A DNA stretch of 64,000 bases, from positions 4,315,878 to 4,379,877 of the forward strand of contig CM034613.1 of the NCBI GenBank assembly GCA_020091685.1. The letters run 5' to 3'. The notes beneath the pieces are model-generated. The model made no database searches and was not told the origin of the DNA. It saw nothing but the letters and a program-made list of their open reading frames with translations. The DNA comes from Lutjanus erythropterus. Taxonomy: Eukaryota; Chordata; Actinopteri; Lutjaniformes; Lutjanidae. Below are positions 26,301 to 41,300 of the stretch, piece after piece. How positions within the stretch are numbered: position 1 is the first letter of the stretch; every line of letters starts with the position of its first letter. Position numbers and translations under genes: made by a program.

Positions 26301-29300
26301 GCTGGAAATACTCACCAGAAAGTGTTCTAATCAGTGACTAAAATAGTTCCCAACAAATGCACTTTGCAATACTCTTTGAGTATTCAAAAACATTGATGTG
26401 ACACTAAATTTGATTAATTTATATCAGACCATAGATGAGACAAATGTTAGGTCAGTTGCTGTTAGTTACCTCAGTTAGCCATACAGCTAGGACTGCTATT
26501 AGCTGTCTCTGCCCTCACTGGGAGCCCAAAATACTTTACAGCTAGTACAGGATCTTTAAACCACAGGAAGCTCAGTGGTCAAAGTCATGCGGTTAGCTGC
26601 ATGGCTAACTCAACTAACTAGCAATAGTGGCTAGCTACTTTTGCAACATTAAAGATATCTCTCCAGAAGCTCTGAAAAGACAAACACAGAGCCACAGGTG
26701 TTTCAAAATGTATGCCAACTTAAGTACTGAATAATTGGTGAATTAGCTGGCATGTTCCTTCATTTACAGAAACTCTTACACTGTAGTTTTTTGAGTCAAT
26801 GCTCAGTGGTCCAAGCTCCCACTCCAAGCAGAGCCTAATCAGTTAATAGGATGGCTAGCTGCACAGCTAACAGAACTAACTAGCAACAGCAGTTGGCTAC
26901 TTCAGCAGAAAGTAAAGATATCTATCAGAAACTCTGTAAATCACCATGAGTTGAGTAGCCAGAGGAAATCAGAGGTAAAACCAGAAAACATGTGACTTTC
27001 CATCTCAACAGAAAAAACTCAAAAGGTGATGGACGTGTCCCTTTGCTTCTTGGGTGAGCTGCACCTGGAGCAGATGACTACATAGATTAAAGAAATCTGT
27101 GACGAGTTGATGTCAAAACTTGAGTTTTTTGGTCACATGGACTATGCTTACTTACTTTTACTTTATTATTTGAATCTTTGGCCATGTTTAATATGAACAT
27201 CTAACACTTTATACATATGTCAGAGAATAAAGAAAATAACAATAGTTCTTTTTTAAAGCTTTAAATCTTAAGGACCCATTTCTATGTTGTTAGGGGTTGA
27301 GTACCACAGTAACGGTAGCAAAGTGAGAAAAGAGACTAACATTTTTGGTACTGGCTTGTATTAGGATTTGTTGACCATAAGAAAAGTAAAGAATGGGGCC
27401 CACTTTATACTTAAACATGAGTTTGCTACATCCACTTGTGGATCTAATGTGGAGCTGAAAAGTCCACTGAGAGACGGGGCTTTTGTGTAGACCCTGATTG
27501 TATTTGGGCTGGGCTGTGTTCACAGGGCAAACTAATAACATAGAATGTTCGTTATTTCGTTGGAAAGTACTCCATTGGGGCCTTTGTCCGTGGCCCTAAA
27601 CAATGTCCCCACTCCTCCACCCCGTCTCACCTCCAGTATGTCGATGAGGACATTCTCCTCGGGCTGCTTGGTGCTGCGAACATTTTCCAGGACGATGGAG
27701 TAGTAGACACCCTGCGGGTCCGACTGGTACAGGTTATACGTATCCGACTGGTACCACTCCTGGAGGGCGAGGAAGACTTGGTTCTCATCCGTACTCACTA
27801 TCTGGACATCCTGGAGAGAACAGATGGAGGGGTGATGGGAGAAAAGAGAAGATTTTCTGAATCAGTGGCGTTGGGATTGAAAGAGCAGTGGAGACAATAG
27901 AAGAGAAAACTAATAAAACTGAAGAAACAAAAAGACAAATAATTAGATTGAAAGAACTGATACAACAGAGAGAGCTTACAGAGTTTAAAAGATCAATGCA
28001 GGAAAAAAATATGTATGGTAAACCATAAAATAAATAAAAACAGCAAGTGAAGCTGGGTAGGGAGAAAAAAGAGAACAGAGAACAGATAAAGCAGTAAAGT
28101 CTGATTCACAGAGAAGTTTGACAGTAACTGCGAGACGGAGAACATAATCCGATAAATACAGAGCTACAGAGTCACAGAAACAAACTGGGGGAGATAAGGG
28201 AACGCTTTACCCATCGAAAAACTGTTTTTGGCAGCTTAGAAAACTTGTTAGGTGTTCTTGTCAAAGCTCGTGAGCCTCCGATGCAAATGGCTTCATCACT
28301 CATGAAAGACTGTAACGACGGCGCAAAGAGCGACTCAGCACTTTCTCTGTGTTAGTGATTACATTAACATAACATTTGAAGATAAAGCCATCAGAGCGCG
28401 GGGAGAGTGCCCGAGAAGGTGTGTCTCTAATCATTGACACTGTGCCATCTTGCTTAGAAAAAACACTAGAGCTCAATTACCCTTGGATTTATGGTTGTGG
28501 CTTTGACTAATAAAAGTATTGAAAGCTGTGCACTGATCTTCATATTCATAGATGTAGTGTTTCTGAGTCACCAGGCAAGCTGTGCGCATATTGCCCGGAA
28601 GAGATGTACGCCACAAATAAAAAAAAACAAGTAACAAAATTGTACACATGGCTCAGTTCAGTTTCAGATTCATCTGGGACATGGGCTTCCCAATATCTAC
28701 ATTTCTCAGCCCAGTGCATCCCTTTGATGCATTAAGGTTAGGGTTAGCGTTAAATTGGATAATTCCGCACCTCATACTTTATGTCAGATTTGTTTAACAT
28801 TCAGTGCCAAAGCAAGAATTAATGCCAGAATAAGTTGATTGTCAATTACAACCCAAAACAACATATTTTACCAGTGGAGTGTGCTAGCAGCAACAGGCTT
28901 AGCAGACCAAACAACATTGTGCAGGTCACGTGATATAACTTACATGACATTACATACGTAAATTTACAATTTACATTATAGTTTGGGTTAAAATAACTAC
29001 GTTATGTATGTCACATGACAGAAATTACGTTACCCGTGCCAAAATAAGTAACCTGACAAACGTTTTTTATGTTGTAAAATGGTCTTAGTTTGATTCGGTT
29101 TAGGCACAAAAACTACTTAGGTTTAGGAAAAAATCGTTGTCACATCCACAACGAAATTTTTGATTTCTTAAAACTTAAAATAGCTCTTCATTTTCTTTTT
29201 GTTCCACAAAGGACTCAAACCCCTCGGTGAAAGTCCTGTGCTTGTCAGAGAAATCCACTGACCCCAACTCTTCCAAATGTGGACTTTCTTGCTCTTTAGA

Positions 29301-32300
29301 TCCTGTCATGTATAATATATCCAGCAGGGGGTGTGCCAAACAAAAAACGGATATGTCAGTTGGAATAAGCTGCTTGCACTTTTCACTAACATGTATGATT
29401 TTCCAGTGAGGATGGGCTGTTTCATTCACAACACAGCTATATTGGCATTTCCCTAAAACGTTACTTGGTCTTGAGGTGGGAAATTGGTGGTTCAGATTTC
29501 TTTAAATATTGATCTGTGCTCCCATTCACACACGACCCCATACAGGAAATGTTCCTGAACATGTCAGGCATAGACTGCATGTGTGAAAGGAGCTTTACAA
29601 TATATCTGATGGAACGATCTATGGCGTGTCACTGCACTCAGAGGACACAAGTCTGAGCTATGGCAGCCAGTTTGTCAGTTGAACAGTCGAACATCCAGTC
29701 CGTCAACAGCCAACCAACCACTCCATAATAATGTTACTATAATATCGCTAAAGTCAGTCATTTGTTATGCTCTTACAGGAAGAATTGTACAACACATGAC
29801 CATGCAAATGTGACTCTGAATGAGTAATAATTGTGCAGGTGCCATAATGACAGCATGTTGTTTGAGTTCAAACAGAAATATTCCACCTCATTTACTTTTC
29901 CTTTCATCTCTACCTTTCCTTTCTCCCTTCTTCTATCCCCCCTCAAAGCACTGGGCTGTATAGCCTGAGTTCACGGCTGACAGCTCGGCTCAGGCTGCAG
30001 TTTGGAGCTTGAGGAGGAGTTGGCACTGAGAAGTGTGCCAACTTCAACTCCTGCTGCCTTTTAACATTCAGCGTCAGCCCTCCACCCACAAGAGCAGCTA
30101 AAACATAATCCTATGGTATGTAAGATGTGTTGAGGTAAACAAATGCAGACAACACTGACTGAACACGTGTACACCAAGCACATTTTAATGTTATACATGC
30201 TGTCTTTTTACTCCTTTTTATATGATTTGATCAGCTTGTCATGTGAGTCAAGACCAAAGGCTAGATCAGAGTTCTTGGTTGGAAGGCGTGCAGTAAGCGG
30301 CCAAGCTGAGAATCATAAGCAAATAAATTCCTTTTTGCGGCATTGGCAAAAACATGTACTGCCAAGGTCTTAATTTTGCATGGAACAGGATCCTAAGAAG
30401 GCAGATAGCAGTGGAACATTCTTATTTCGCAAAAAGGCATTGGTGAGTCCCAAGAGTACAATTTGACAAAGATTCTTGCAAGTCTGTTGCCTGTGGTCCA
30501 GCAGGCTGAGTTAATGTGACCAAAATATCAGTCTGTAACCAGAACTTCCCATTCCCATGATCTTACAGACGGCCACTTTGGCTTACCAGTTGCAAATTAT
30601 GATTGCTCACAATTTAACGTTTGGTGGGAGCATCACTCATTTACCACCCTGACAGTCACTCACTCACTCAAGAGCGATCCTATTTGCTGGTTTCCCTTTG
30701 GATATGAACAGTAGTCTCAGATCAGCTAGTCTGAGCTGGACACATGGGAAACTGTCCTCACAAGAAAAACAACAGCATTTGTTTTTTGTCCAAACGCCAA
30801 CCTCGTGACTGTCTGTTAGGAACACAGGCAAAAGTAGCACAGCATTGTTATGTAGTGCCACAAAATATTTTAGGGAACAGTTTGTGTGGATGGACGCGTA
30901 ACAAGTGTACAACTTCAGAACTGATTCCTGTTGCTTACCCATGACAGCAGTCTTTCTTTTCCTTTATTTCTTTTATTTTCACTAAGTCAGTAATATTAAT
31001 GGTCCATCATTCCCCAAATTTATATCAGACCAAAATTGATAATCAGACCAAAATCTCCCCATTAACTGAATGTTACTGCATGTCCCATATCCTCGTATGT
31101 CTTTACTTGTGGAGCGCTTGCACCTGAGCCTGCAGTTTGCACCTTAAATTTACAGATCAAACGCAGCAGCCAGGCAACATGTTTGAACATTCTTCTATTC
31201 TGTTTGAAATATGTGAATCCAATACTGAGCAGGATTATGATGAACGACAGCTGAAAGAAGCTTTTCTCCACACTCAGTGAGCTGACGTTTGAAAACACGT
31301 ACTTAACTGGACGGATTTGGTTGAGATGAGAAAAGACGGAGATGATTCAAAGAGGCTGCTTTTGTAAGCTACGACATGTAGAATAGTAACTCTGTCTGAG
31401 TGCATGAACAAGACTAAGGCGGCTTGTTAAACTGGTGCTGTAAAGAAACTTCAAAACATTAGTTTTCTTTCTGTAACCAAAGTCTGGGAACTACAGAAAT
31501 GTTCTGAAAGGCTTAAATCAATATTCAATTTTAGAAACTTTTAATACTTTCAACAAATGTGTTACAAGCACAAACTCCATCCCACCACCACTTGTAAGGG
31601 TGTAAGAGCACAGATGGTATGAGTTATAAAAGGAAAAAGAAGCACAGTCCAATAGTTGAAAATGTGGCACCACCATCAAACAGTCCACTGTGTCTTGAAC
31701 TGGATCCCAGTTCACCTTTAACTGGTTGATAAACTGGTGCCAGAAGCAAAAATATAGAGCCAAAATGTAGAAGACAATGAAACACTGCTGTACAAAACTT
31801 TCTGCAAAATGTAGTCTAGACTCCAGGATACATGTATTCTCTTGTCTATACATACACTCTAAGGAATAAGGGTTCCAAAATGGTTCTTCATGGAGGGCTT
31901 AGATTCAAAAACATTTGCTTCTGAAGAACCTTTTATTTCCAGAAAGAGTTTGTCAGGGGCTCCTACATAAGACTAGGGGTTCCAATAAGTACCCTTTTAA
32001 TCCAGAGAACCCTTATGGAAGACATTGTTCTTAAATTGTTGTAATTCTTCTTTTGGGAAAGGTTCCTTGTACCACAAAATTAAAGGGGTCTTGGTATAAC
32101 TCCCTTGATGAGTTCTAAATAAAACTCTTGGAATAAGTGGGTTCTTGGTAGAAACCCATGTTTGTCACAGGTTCTTTGTAAAGAACACTTTTTCGTAGAA
32201 GTAGTACTTGGATCATTGAAATTATTAAAGAACTCTTTCTTCAAGGGCTCTTTGTACTATAATATTAAAGAGTTCTCTGTAAAATCCCCCGAGGGTTTGG

Positions 32301-35300
32301 GGGTGGTTCAAGATGAAACCCTTTGAATATACGAAACGGTTCTTCCTGAAGGGCTGAGGTTATACGTAGAGCCATTTGCTTCTGAAGAACCCTTTCCGAA
32401 GGCCTTTTTTTTCTGTGAAGAGCACTTTCTGATAGAAAGAGTTCTTGGATTGTTGAAATCTTTGATGAACTCTTTCATCATGGGTTCTTTCATTGGAACC
32501 CCCTTGATGGGTTCTAGATGAAATCTTTAGATGATAAAAGGGTTCTCGACTGAACCTCCTGGGTGACTCCTAGATGAAACCATTGGAATACAAAAGGGTT
32601 CTCACTAGAACGCCCTGGGTGGTTTCTAGATAAAATCCTCAGACTATAAATGGGTTTTCCCCCTTAGGTGGGTTCTAGATAAAACCCTTGGAATATAGAA
32701 AGGTTCTCTGTAGAACCCCCTGGGTAGGTTCTTGTTACCACCCTTAGAAGGTCAGAAGATTCTGGATAAATCCCCAGAGAGAGGGTGGTGTGCAAAGGTT
32801 TTGGGTGAAACCATTGCATCATAGAAGGTTTCCCACCAGAAGCTCCAATAGGGGGTCCTGGTCCTAGGTATACCCAGGAACCAAAAGGGTTCTCCCTTGG
32901 GGACAAGCTGAAGAAGCCCTTATGTTTCGAGTTTGCAGCTTTATTTCTAAGAGTGTGGAGTCAGTGGTATTTGAGTTCTGCTCCTGCATTCCACCACAGA
33001 TAAAGTAGTTAAATGTATCATGATAAGGGCAAGGGGAAGACAAATGGTCATGGGAAATCTCAACATCTGGCAAGCCACGCCGTGTGTATTTTGAAAATGC
33101 CACCTGTTTGGCTTCAAGTGCATTGTCCTTTACCCTCTGGCTGAAGCTTGAAATTGCTGGATATCTTAACCAGTGTCCCTCTTATTGGTGCAGCATCGCT
33201 GAGTGCCCTCTAAGACAAATACCCCCCATCCATCTCTGTCAGGGCCAGCAGGGCCACAGTCACCCCAGAGACGAGGGCCACTGCTGGCAGTGAAATATCA
33301 GAGATCCTGGACCAGGAAGCCGTATGAGCCACTGGAAGCAATAACAACCCACTCTCGGCTATTTCAAACTTCCCTTGACCTAAACTCAGCATGGTGTTAA
33401 TAACACTAGAAAAGGCAAAGACAGGCAGAAATAATGAGATGGTGAAGGCTAAAGCGCAATTTACACTTGAATTGAAACTGTGCAGAGACACTCAAAAATG
33501 TGGCTAAGTGCCTTATGCAGGGCAGAAACAAACCACAACAATGAGTGAAAATAAGCGACGTGATTAGTCATCTGTAAAATATCCACAGTAGCAGAAACCC
33601 ACACAGTAGTATGAAAGCCAGAGAGAATGAAACGAGACACAAGGGCTGCTACAGCAGAGCGGAGGGTGAAGGTGAAACAAAGGAAGTGTGAAGTGAAAAG
33701 GTGAAACAGATGTTGGAGTACTCTACTGTATGTTTTTGAACATCTTGTCTTACTTTTTAATGTACTGCGTTTTATTGATGACATTATCAAATGTGCTGGC
33801 ATGTGAAATGAGATAGCATTCTCTATGTAAATACAAAAGTTTTTGGTAGACTGGCTATTAATCAACTTAGCCTTGTAGATCCTAACAGTATATCATCCAT
33901 CTTTGTTGTTCATTATGATTTATATTGTGTTTAAGTGTTGTCATTTGTCTTGCAGTTATACCTACTTTCCAACAAACTACCTTGTTTACGTCTATGGATT
34001 ATTATTGAGTTCCCAAAACTTACATGGTTTTGGATGTGCCGAGGGGCGCCCCCTCAAAGTCAGCGAGTCACATCATCAGTCCAAGACCCCTTTGTCTATT
34101 TTTCAAATTGAACATTTTTTGGTCAGTCGGTGTGCATTACAATAACAGGATAAAGCAGACAGAACCTTACTGACCCATCTTAAGTCCTGCCCCTTTTTGC
34201 TCTGTGCTCCAGTAAAAGTTTAGCAAGCTGGGTACCCATTGGAACCTCATTTAACCTAAGTTTACTCTTCTGTCCTGTTTCCTGTACTTAGATATGCTAT
34301 ATTGAATAGAAAACCAAATTTTGAAGACGGTTAACATATTGCAGGAGGACCTGTAAAAATGACACGCTAAGGTTGTTAATGTTAGTTGAACACTAGCTAA
34401 TTAGGTAGCCAATATAACCAAAAGCTGGCTGGTTACATCAAACAGCTGTTATGTTTGCAAAACAGTAGCTAACGAGGTTGCTAATCTAATCGTTAGCTGG
34501 CTGGTTACATCTGAGCTAATGTTATTTTAAAAAGCTAGCTAACTAGCTAGCTAATCTTCAATAATTGTTAGCTAGCTAGTTAGCCTGAATTACCCAAAGT
34601 AGCTGACAGCGCTGCGCTGCAGCAATGCAGAGATTTGATACCTGAGCTATAAGCGGGATGCACACTTTTACTTTGTCTGACTGTGTGGAAATCTGATGTT
34701 TGCATATCCCAGGTGACAAAGAAAGGCATAAAAACATGAGGCAAGCTAAATCACGAGACTCAAATAGGCTGATAAAAGAGTTTAGTGTGCCACTGAACTG
34801 AAAAAAAAGAGGGAATCTTCATACTGAACAGCCAAATCTGATTGAACTGATTTCTATCAGCTATGGATAACATGGAAACAAAAAATATTACTGTAAGTGA
34901 GGTGGCTATGACACCTCTTTAGCCCTTTTTCCATTTTCCATACACCATTTTCACCAAGTAGGTGAGGTTGTACCAGAAACCCCCACTCTGCTTCTCCAAC
35001 ATTTTGCCTTGCGATCCTGCTCTGCCCTCAGGCCCACAGCCACCCCAGTCCAGTCCAAATTAAGTAATTTCATTGTCCTCTATGGTAACATATTAGACCA
35101 TGAATTGCCCCTTAACAAGCCATCCTTGAACTGTGATCACCAAGGACTTACTGTTATTACAATTACTGCAACTTGATTAAGTTAGCTTGATATGAGATAT
35201 ACTGGACTGGGAAAAATAATACCCACAGCAATAATGCCAATAGAAAAGTTTTCACAGAACATAATCTGGGGTTGTGCTGAATTTTTCCAATATCAATGTT

Positions 35301-38300
35301 CTCTTTAATGATAGGGTTGTTTTTTCTACCTTAATTTGGCGTGGCTCTGGGGATGGCCATGTCTGCCTTTCATTCTGTTAGTCGGTTGGTCCAACACTTT
35401 GATCCTGGATGAGATATTTCAACAGCTGTTGGATGAGTTGACATGAAACTAAGTAGAAATTCGTGGATCCTAATGACTTTGGCGATCCCCTGACTTTTTA
35501 TGTGTAGCACCACCATGAGATTTTTTGTTAGCTGAGTAAAATATCCCCACAACCATTAGACAGATTTCTGACCTGCAAAACTATTACTTCTACTTTGTAT
35601 TGAGTGCTAAATAGCAACATGCGAATAGCATGCGAATACAAGATGGTGAACAAATAGCTGTGTATAAGATGGCATCAGTTGTAGCTTTAGATTTAACTAA
35701 ACAACTGGCAACCTTGTGTATGTGGCTAAAATTTTAAGAAACTAGCTAATTCACATTAGAAAGATATTCCTCGTACTGAGAAAAGTATTTTAACTGATAT
35801 TGAGAAGAACTTGTGCTGTTTCATTCCCAGGCAGATCTAAAAAGGTACACCTCATCCTGCCATTCCAGGGGACTCATTCATACTCCACTATATAAAGCCT
35901 TTCGCAATCGCAAAACCTTTGCTACTTTGTAGCCTGGGTTTTAAATCCATTTATCTACATTGGATTTACCATTGACTTCTTGAAATCCAGAGACCCATGG
36001 AAGATTTTAAAACAACCCTACATGCAGGCAATAATTTCATCATTTCTTCATTTGCCTGTGAAGTTTGGCTGAATTTGCCAACACCACACTGTTGAATGAC
36101 TGCTGCCCCCTAAGGGACATTATAGGACAGTATCTGCCTGTTTGGACTAGACTTTTCACACCCCAGTCAAACTAAAAATGTCGTAAAGGTCAAGACTTCA
36201 AGCTTGGCCCCAGCTGTCTGCTTGCTGAGTGCTGTACCTCTTACCAAATTCCCATGTTCACCAGTGTTTGACATTCAGTTTCATGCTAAAACTATGATAC
36301 GTTCTTGACATAAGAAGAGGATTTAAGAGAGACCCCTCCAGGTTTTCCTTTAAATAGATTAAACATCATTGCCACCTTCTTATTGCAGCACTACAGAGCC
36401 GTGGTACAAACTGGTGTGAAGAGTGTCTTGCTCATTTCATTAAAAAATGGACAACATCAGATGCCAGATTTCCCCCGGCAGTCAGCTGTGACATAATAGC
36501 CTCTTCACTGTGCTCACCCTCACTCGGCGGCGTTGAGCTCATTTCCTTTCACACTCTAACAGATCCCATTAATCATTTAAATCCTCATCATGCCCCCTGG
36601 ACATTATTCACACTGAATTCTGTAAAGAGGTCTTTGATACAGTCGGCCCACACATTTTACCTTTCAGAAAAGACTTCGTTGGCTTCTGGCACCATTCAGC
36701 TTCCTTTAAAATACCCCTTTGAAGGGATCAATCCTTTCAGCAATTGTAGGCATATTTCCAAATCGCCCTCTTGTTAAAATTGTCATTTTACAACTCTGAC
36801 AGACCATCAGGTGTCAGCGGGCAGTAACTGATTTTGATTGTTGATCTGACACTGTGCTGTGAAAATTGAAGACATTCTTTTTCAAGTTTGGTTCCTGGAC
36901 GCAACATTACGAACTGTACTATGGCGAAGGAATTATGTGCCCTACTCTGCCTCTGATTGGCTAATACTTGTTACCTTTGATGGTTGGATTGGCTAGGTTC
37001 AGGCATGAGGAGGGTAGGTTTAGGCATGTAGACTGATGATTGGGTAGGGCTAGGATAAGAATATCAGGGTAAGCCATCAGAGGCCTTGGACTCCAAGTTT
37101 GACGCTGAGAGCCATATAAGTTTTCACATTCTCTAAACTACTCAGATTGGCAATACAACATTGCTTCCACTACAAAGATTGTTAAACACTACTGTCAACT
37201 TATGCTGGACTCAACTCAACTTGTGTACTGGTGATACCAGCTTCTGTATGTTGTACTCAAATGAACTTTTACCTGTATACCAAATATCAAAAACATCACT
37301 TAAAGGCTTGCAACAGTCACTAGACAGGAAGTACTGTATACTCTCTAGTTTGGTCTTGCACCAGGTCAGATACCCAAGTAACCTGGAAAAACAATGTGTG
37401 GAATATATGGGAACACTTAAATTTCCAGGTCCCATAATTTCATGGTAAATAGGTGGTAATTACTTAAAAAGTATTGACAAATTCAGTTATGATACTTGCT
37501 AATTATCACAGATTTACCATGAAGTTTGGGGTAAATCTGAAGTTAATTTCAAAGAAAGTTCAAGTATGTGAAATGGTAATTTTCACCTACTTGCATGAAA
37601 ATGACACTTGCAAATTATTGCATACTTAACTATGAAATTTGTGGGTAATTTGTGGGTAATTTCTAAAAAAATTCAAGTATGTTACTTGGTAATTACCACC
37701 CACTACTTGAATATGGCACTTGCTAATTATCTCATAATTAACCATGAAATTTGGGGGTAATTTAGAGGTAATTTATGGGTAATTTCTAAAAAAATATATT
37801 ACTTGATAATTACCACCTATTTCCGATGAAATTATGGCACCTGGAAATTGAAGTGTTACCAATGATTGTGCAAAAACCTGCAACACAACCTTTGACCCTG
37901 GGATGCCACTGGTCCAACAGAGATTTATGCTAGCTGCTAGCAAGTACATCAAAATGGATAATATAAAGGCAAAAATAATTGTGATGATGAATACCAAATT
38001 GGAGAAAATCATCAAAGGTGAAGTTTGGGAGAAATTTGTTTTGATCACATTGAGAATAAGGTTGTCGGTGACTTTACTGCTTGTAAAATGTGACAATCAT
38101 TATTTATTATTATACAATTATTAGCCTTTGATGGCCTCAAGCTTGGCTCCTTGTCACTGAGAAGGGAAATGGACAACTGCAGAGGCACAGGTATTGTGCC
38201 AGTTGACAGATACTATTCCAAGAGAACAATACTATTTGTGGGAGTCATATTAATGGGTCAAGGGACCAGTTTTTTCTTTGAGATAATCGTCTGTAATGGG

Positions 38301-41300
38301 TCAGTTTTGATACTGAGATTTACCGGAGTGTTGGGTTTGCAAAATTGGACCCGTGCAGGATTCTGGTTGGCAAGTGTTAGGTGTGCAATAGGACAGTAGT
38401 GAATTTTAATACGGTGATGCCATCAACCTGTGATGACTTGCATCAAGACTCTGTCAGTGTGTGGACTTGGATATAAAGCAATTGGTGTTGCTCTTCAAAG
38501 GCACATCACACTAAGCCAACTGAAGATTTGAATTTCGGGATGAAACTGGAGTGCCTCTCTCTTTTAAGCAAAACCACTAAAGTACCACTGAGCAAGACAT
38601 TCTATCTGGTCTACTGGAGCTGACTGTGCACTGAGGTTGTGTCATGTTACTTTGTTAAATAAAGTGTTAAAAAGACAGGAAGGTGCTTACATCCTGGGTG
38701 ATACACGGCAAGAGGCAAGATGGAAGCAGAGCAAAAAGGGACAATTATTACCTGTGATTTCACAGCCCAGCAAGCTGTATGCATGTGTGTGCGATTCAGT
38801 GTGTGTGTGTGTGTGATGTGTGTGTGCTTAATCCATAACTCGGGTCAGGTCTCGCAGGACAGAGCCAAACTGCTTTCTCTGATGGCCTTTGCATTTTTCA
38901 TCCTCCAGCCTTTCAATTATTCACAGTGGAAAAACATGGCGCTCGAAAAACACTCCCTCCCTCTTTCTCCCACACACACACACTTTCCCTTCCTCTCCTC
39001 CCTTCTGTCTCTCACTCCTTCCCTCTATTCCTTCTCTATGTCTCTCCCTTGTCCCCCCTCTGTGTTGCTCGACCTAAAAGCTTCGCGATGTGTGACCTAT
39101 CTGCTCACCCAAGTAAGAGGACACATGTAGGGAGAGGGGGAGACAAGAGAGAGGGAGCAACTAGGGCATACTTAAACTAAACACACACTTGCACACCCAC
39201 ACACACACACACGCTCATAGACCGCCTTCCTGCCACACCTAATCAAATTGATCCCTATCGTCTCTACTTGTTGGAAAGAGAGCAAGTGTGTGTGTGCATG
39301 TTTGAGTGTGTGTGTGTGTTTGTGTGTGTAATTCAATCCCTTTCACCTTCCTTGAGGATCACTGAGTACTGTAGCTGAAGTAGTCAAGCAATTGAGGCAT
39401 AAGATCTCTCTAAGTGGTGGGCTAGAGTCGAAAAAGGGTAATTCTATACATTTCCTGTAGAAAGAGAGAGAGAGAGAGAGAGGGAGAGATTGTGGGGACA
39501 TTTATATGTTTACAAACTCACATCGTGGGGACAAAACGTAAGTGCCCACAATGTAAATCATTAAATTTTAGAGTGAAGACTAGGGTTAGGGTTAAGCAAG
39601 TAGTTGTTAACGGTGGGGTTAGAGTAAGTCTACAGGAAATGAATGTAAGCCAAAGTAATGTCCTCTGCAATAATAGAAACACAACTGTGGTTACATTTGT
39701 GTGTGTGTGGATACATATTACTCATATGCATTAGGGTTAAGACTTGGATTAGGGTCAGGCAAGTACTCATTAGGGTTAGAGTTACGCAAGTATTCGTTAT
39801 GAATAGGGTTCGGGTAAGTCCGCAGGAAATTATTGTAAGTCAAGGTAATGTCCTCTGAAGTGATTGTGGGGACAAAACACCATAATGTAAATCATTAAAT
39901 TTTAGAGTGAGGACTTGGGTTACAGTTGGGTGTAGAGTTTGGCAAGTAGTGGTTATGGGTTAGGGTAAGTGTACAGGAACGTTAGGGTTAGGGTTGTTGA
40001 ATGAATCAAGGTTAAGTCAAGGTGATGTCCTCTGAAGTGATGGAAGCATCACTGTGTGTGTGTTTGTGCATGTGTGTGGACATGTATTACTCATATTGTG
40101 GGGACATACATCTGTTTACACACTCACATTGTGGGGACTTGCCTTCCTTATGGGGACAAAATGGAGCTACCTGTCATCATTACATTTTGGTGTGAAGATT
40201 TGGGTTACTGTTAGTGAAGTAGTTGTTATGGGTAGGGTTAGAGTAAGTCTACAGGAAATGATTGTAAGTCAGTGTATTGTCCTCTGAAGTAATGGAAACA
40301 CAACTGTGTGTGTGTGTGTGTGTGGAAAACACTCACACAGTCCTCTCTGACAGAGTGTCAATGGCAGTGATTGTCTTAAAGCTTTTCCTTTCTTAGTTTA
40401 AGGCTGAAAAATACATGAGACGTCTCCCCGGGCTCTGCATTCAATCAGTGCAGTTCAATAGCACTCAGGCTGGTGTAGCGCTAAAACGGCCCCCTGTGCC
40501 GCCGACGCTGACAGCAAAGGTTCCTCGTCTTGTATTGGAGTGGAGCTCATTTATCGTCTTTGCCTATGTCAGTGACACAGGATGCGGCTGGATCAATGCT
40601 TCGTGGTGAATATTTTATGGGAGCTATCGTGTATCAGGCCTGTTGCAGGACTAATTTGGGGACAGGTACTGTACTAACATCTGACACCAATGAAGAAGAG
40701 GGGCATAGTGGTAAGGACGTTTTAATAGTGCAGTTTTGAATCCCTAGAGTGAAGGAAAAGGCTAACCCTCAATTGCATGTATTGGCTTCTTAGGAAGCAT
40801 GTAAAAGTAAAAGATGGTAGAGTTGGCACCAAGTCATTGTTTTGCAAGTTGAGTCTCAAGTCTTTGCATTCAATTCTAAAGTCAAGTCCCAAGTCAAAGA
40901 CAGGAAAGTCTTAAGTCAAATCCTAAGTCAAGACTGATTAGTCCTGAGTTAAGTCCTACAGTAAACTTTGTTGAACAAAGTTGTAAGTTGTTGTGTCTAT
41001 GTCTAATTTTTGTCCCAAGCGTCTCATTTTTGATCCATGAGTCAGTGTCACTCATCCCAGTTCAAGACAAGATAGTCCATAGTCAAGTCCCAAGACAAGA
41101 CTGACAAGTCCCAAGTCCTATACCATCCTCACTGATTTACAAAGTTACTAAGCTAATGGTAGTTCAGCATTAGTTTGCTAATTATGCTAATATAAACCTT
41201 GATGTTCTTTGTGCAACTTCAAATGTTGATAGCGAAGTTGGAAGTTGCTGCATCCCGTTTTTGCTGCAAACTTGTAGTTTTTGTATGGGAACAAAATTAT

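Larger units (their letters stand above)
21512..27630 (-). other. SORCS2 intron, 6.1 kb
   Basis: It holds an AAGTC element (21665-22336), the second copy of the splice-donor-ended repeat (22524-22821) and a block with internal duplications rich in GCTAGC-type words (26200-26945). Positions 22830-26190 and 26950-27630 show nothing recognisable beyond short pyrimidine-rich runs near 23440-23720. Confidence 0.6.

Noticed and set aside
39560-40020. Interstitial telomere
   Set aside because: TTAGGG words occur one or two at a time within a longer minisatellite unit, not as a continuous telomeric tract.
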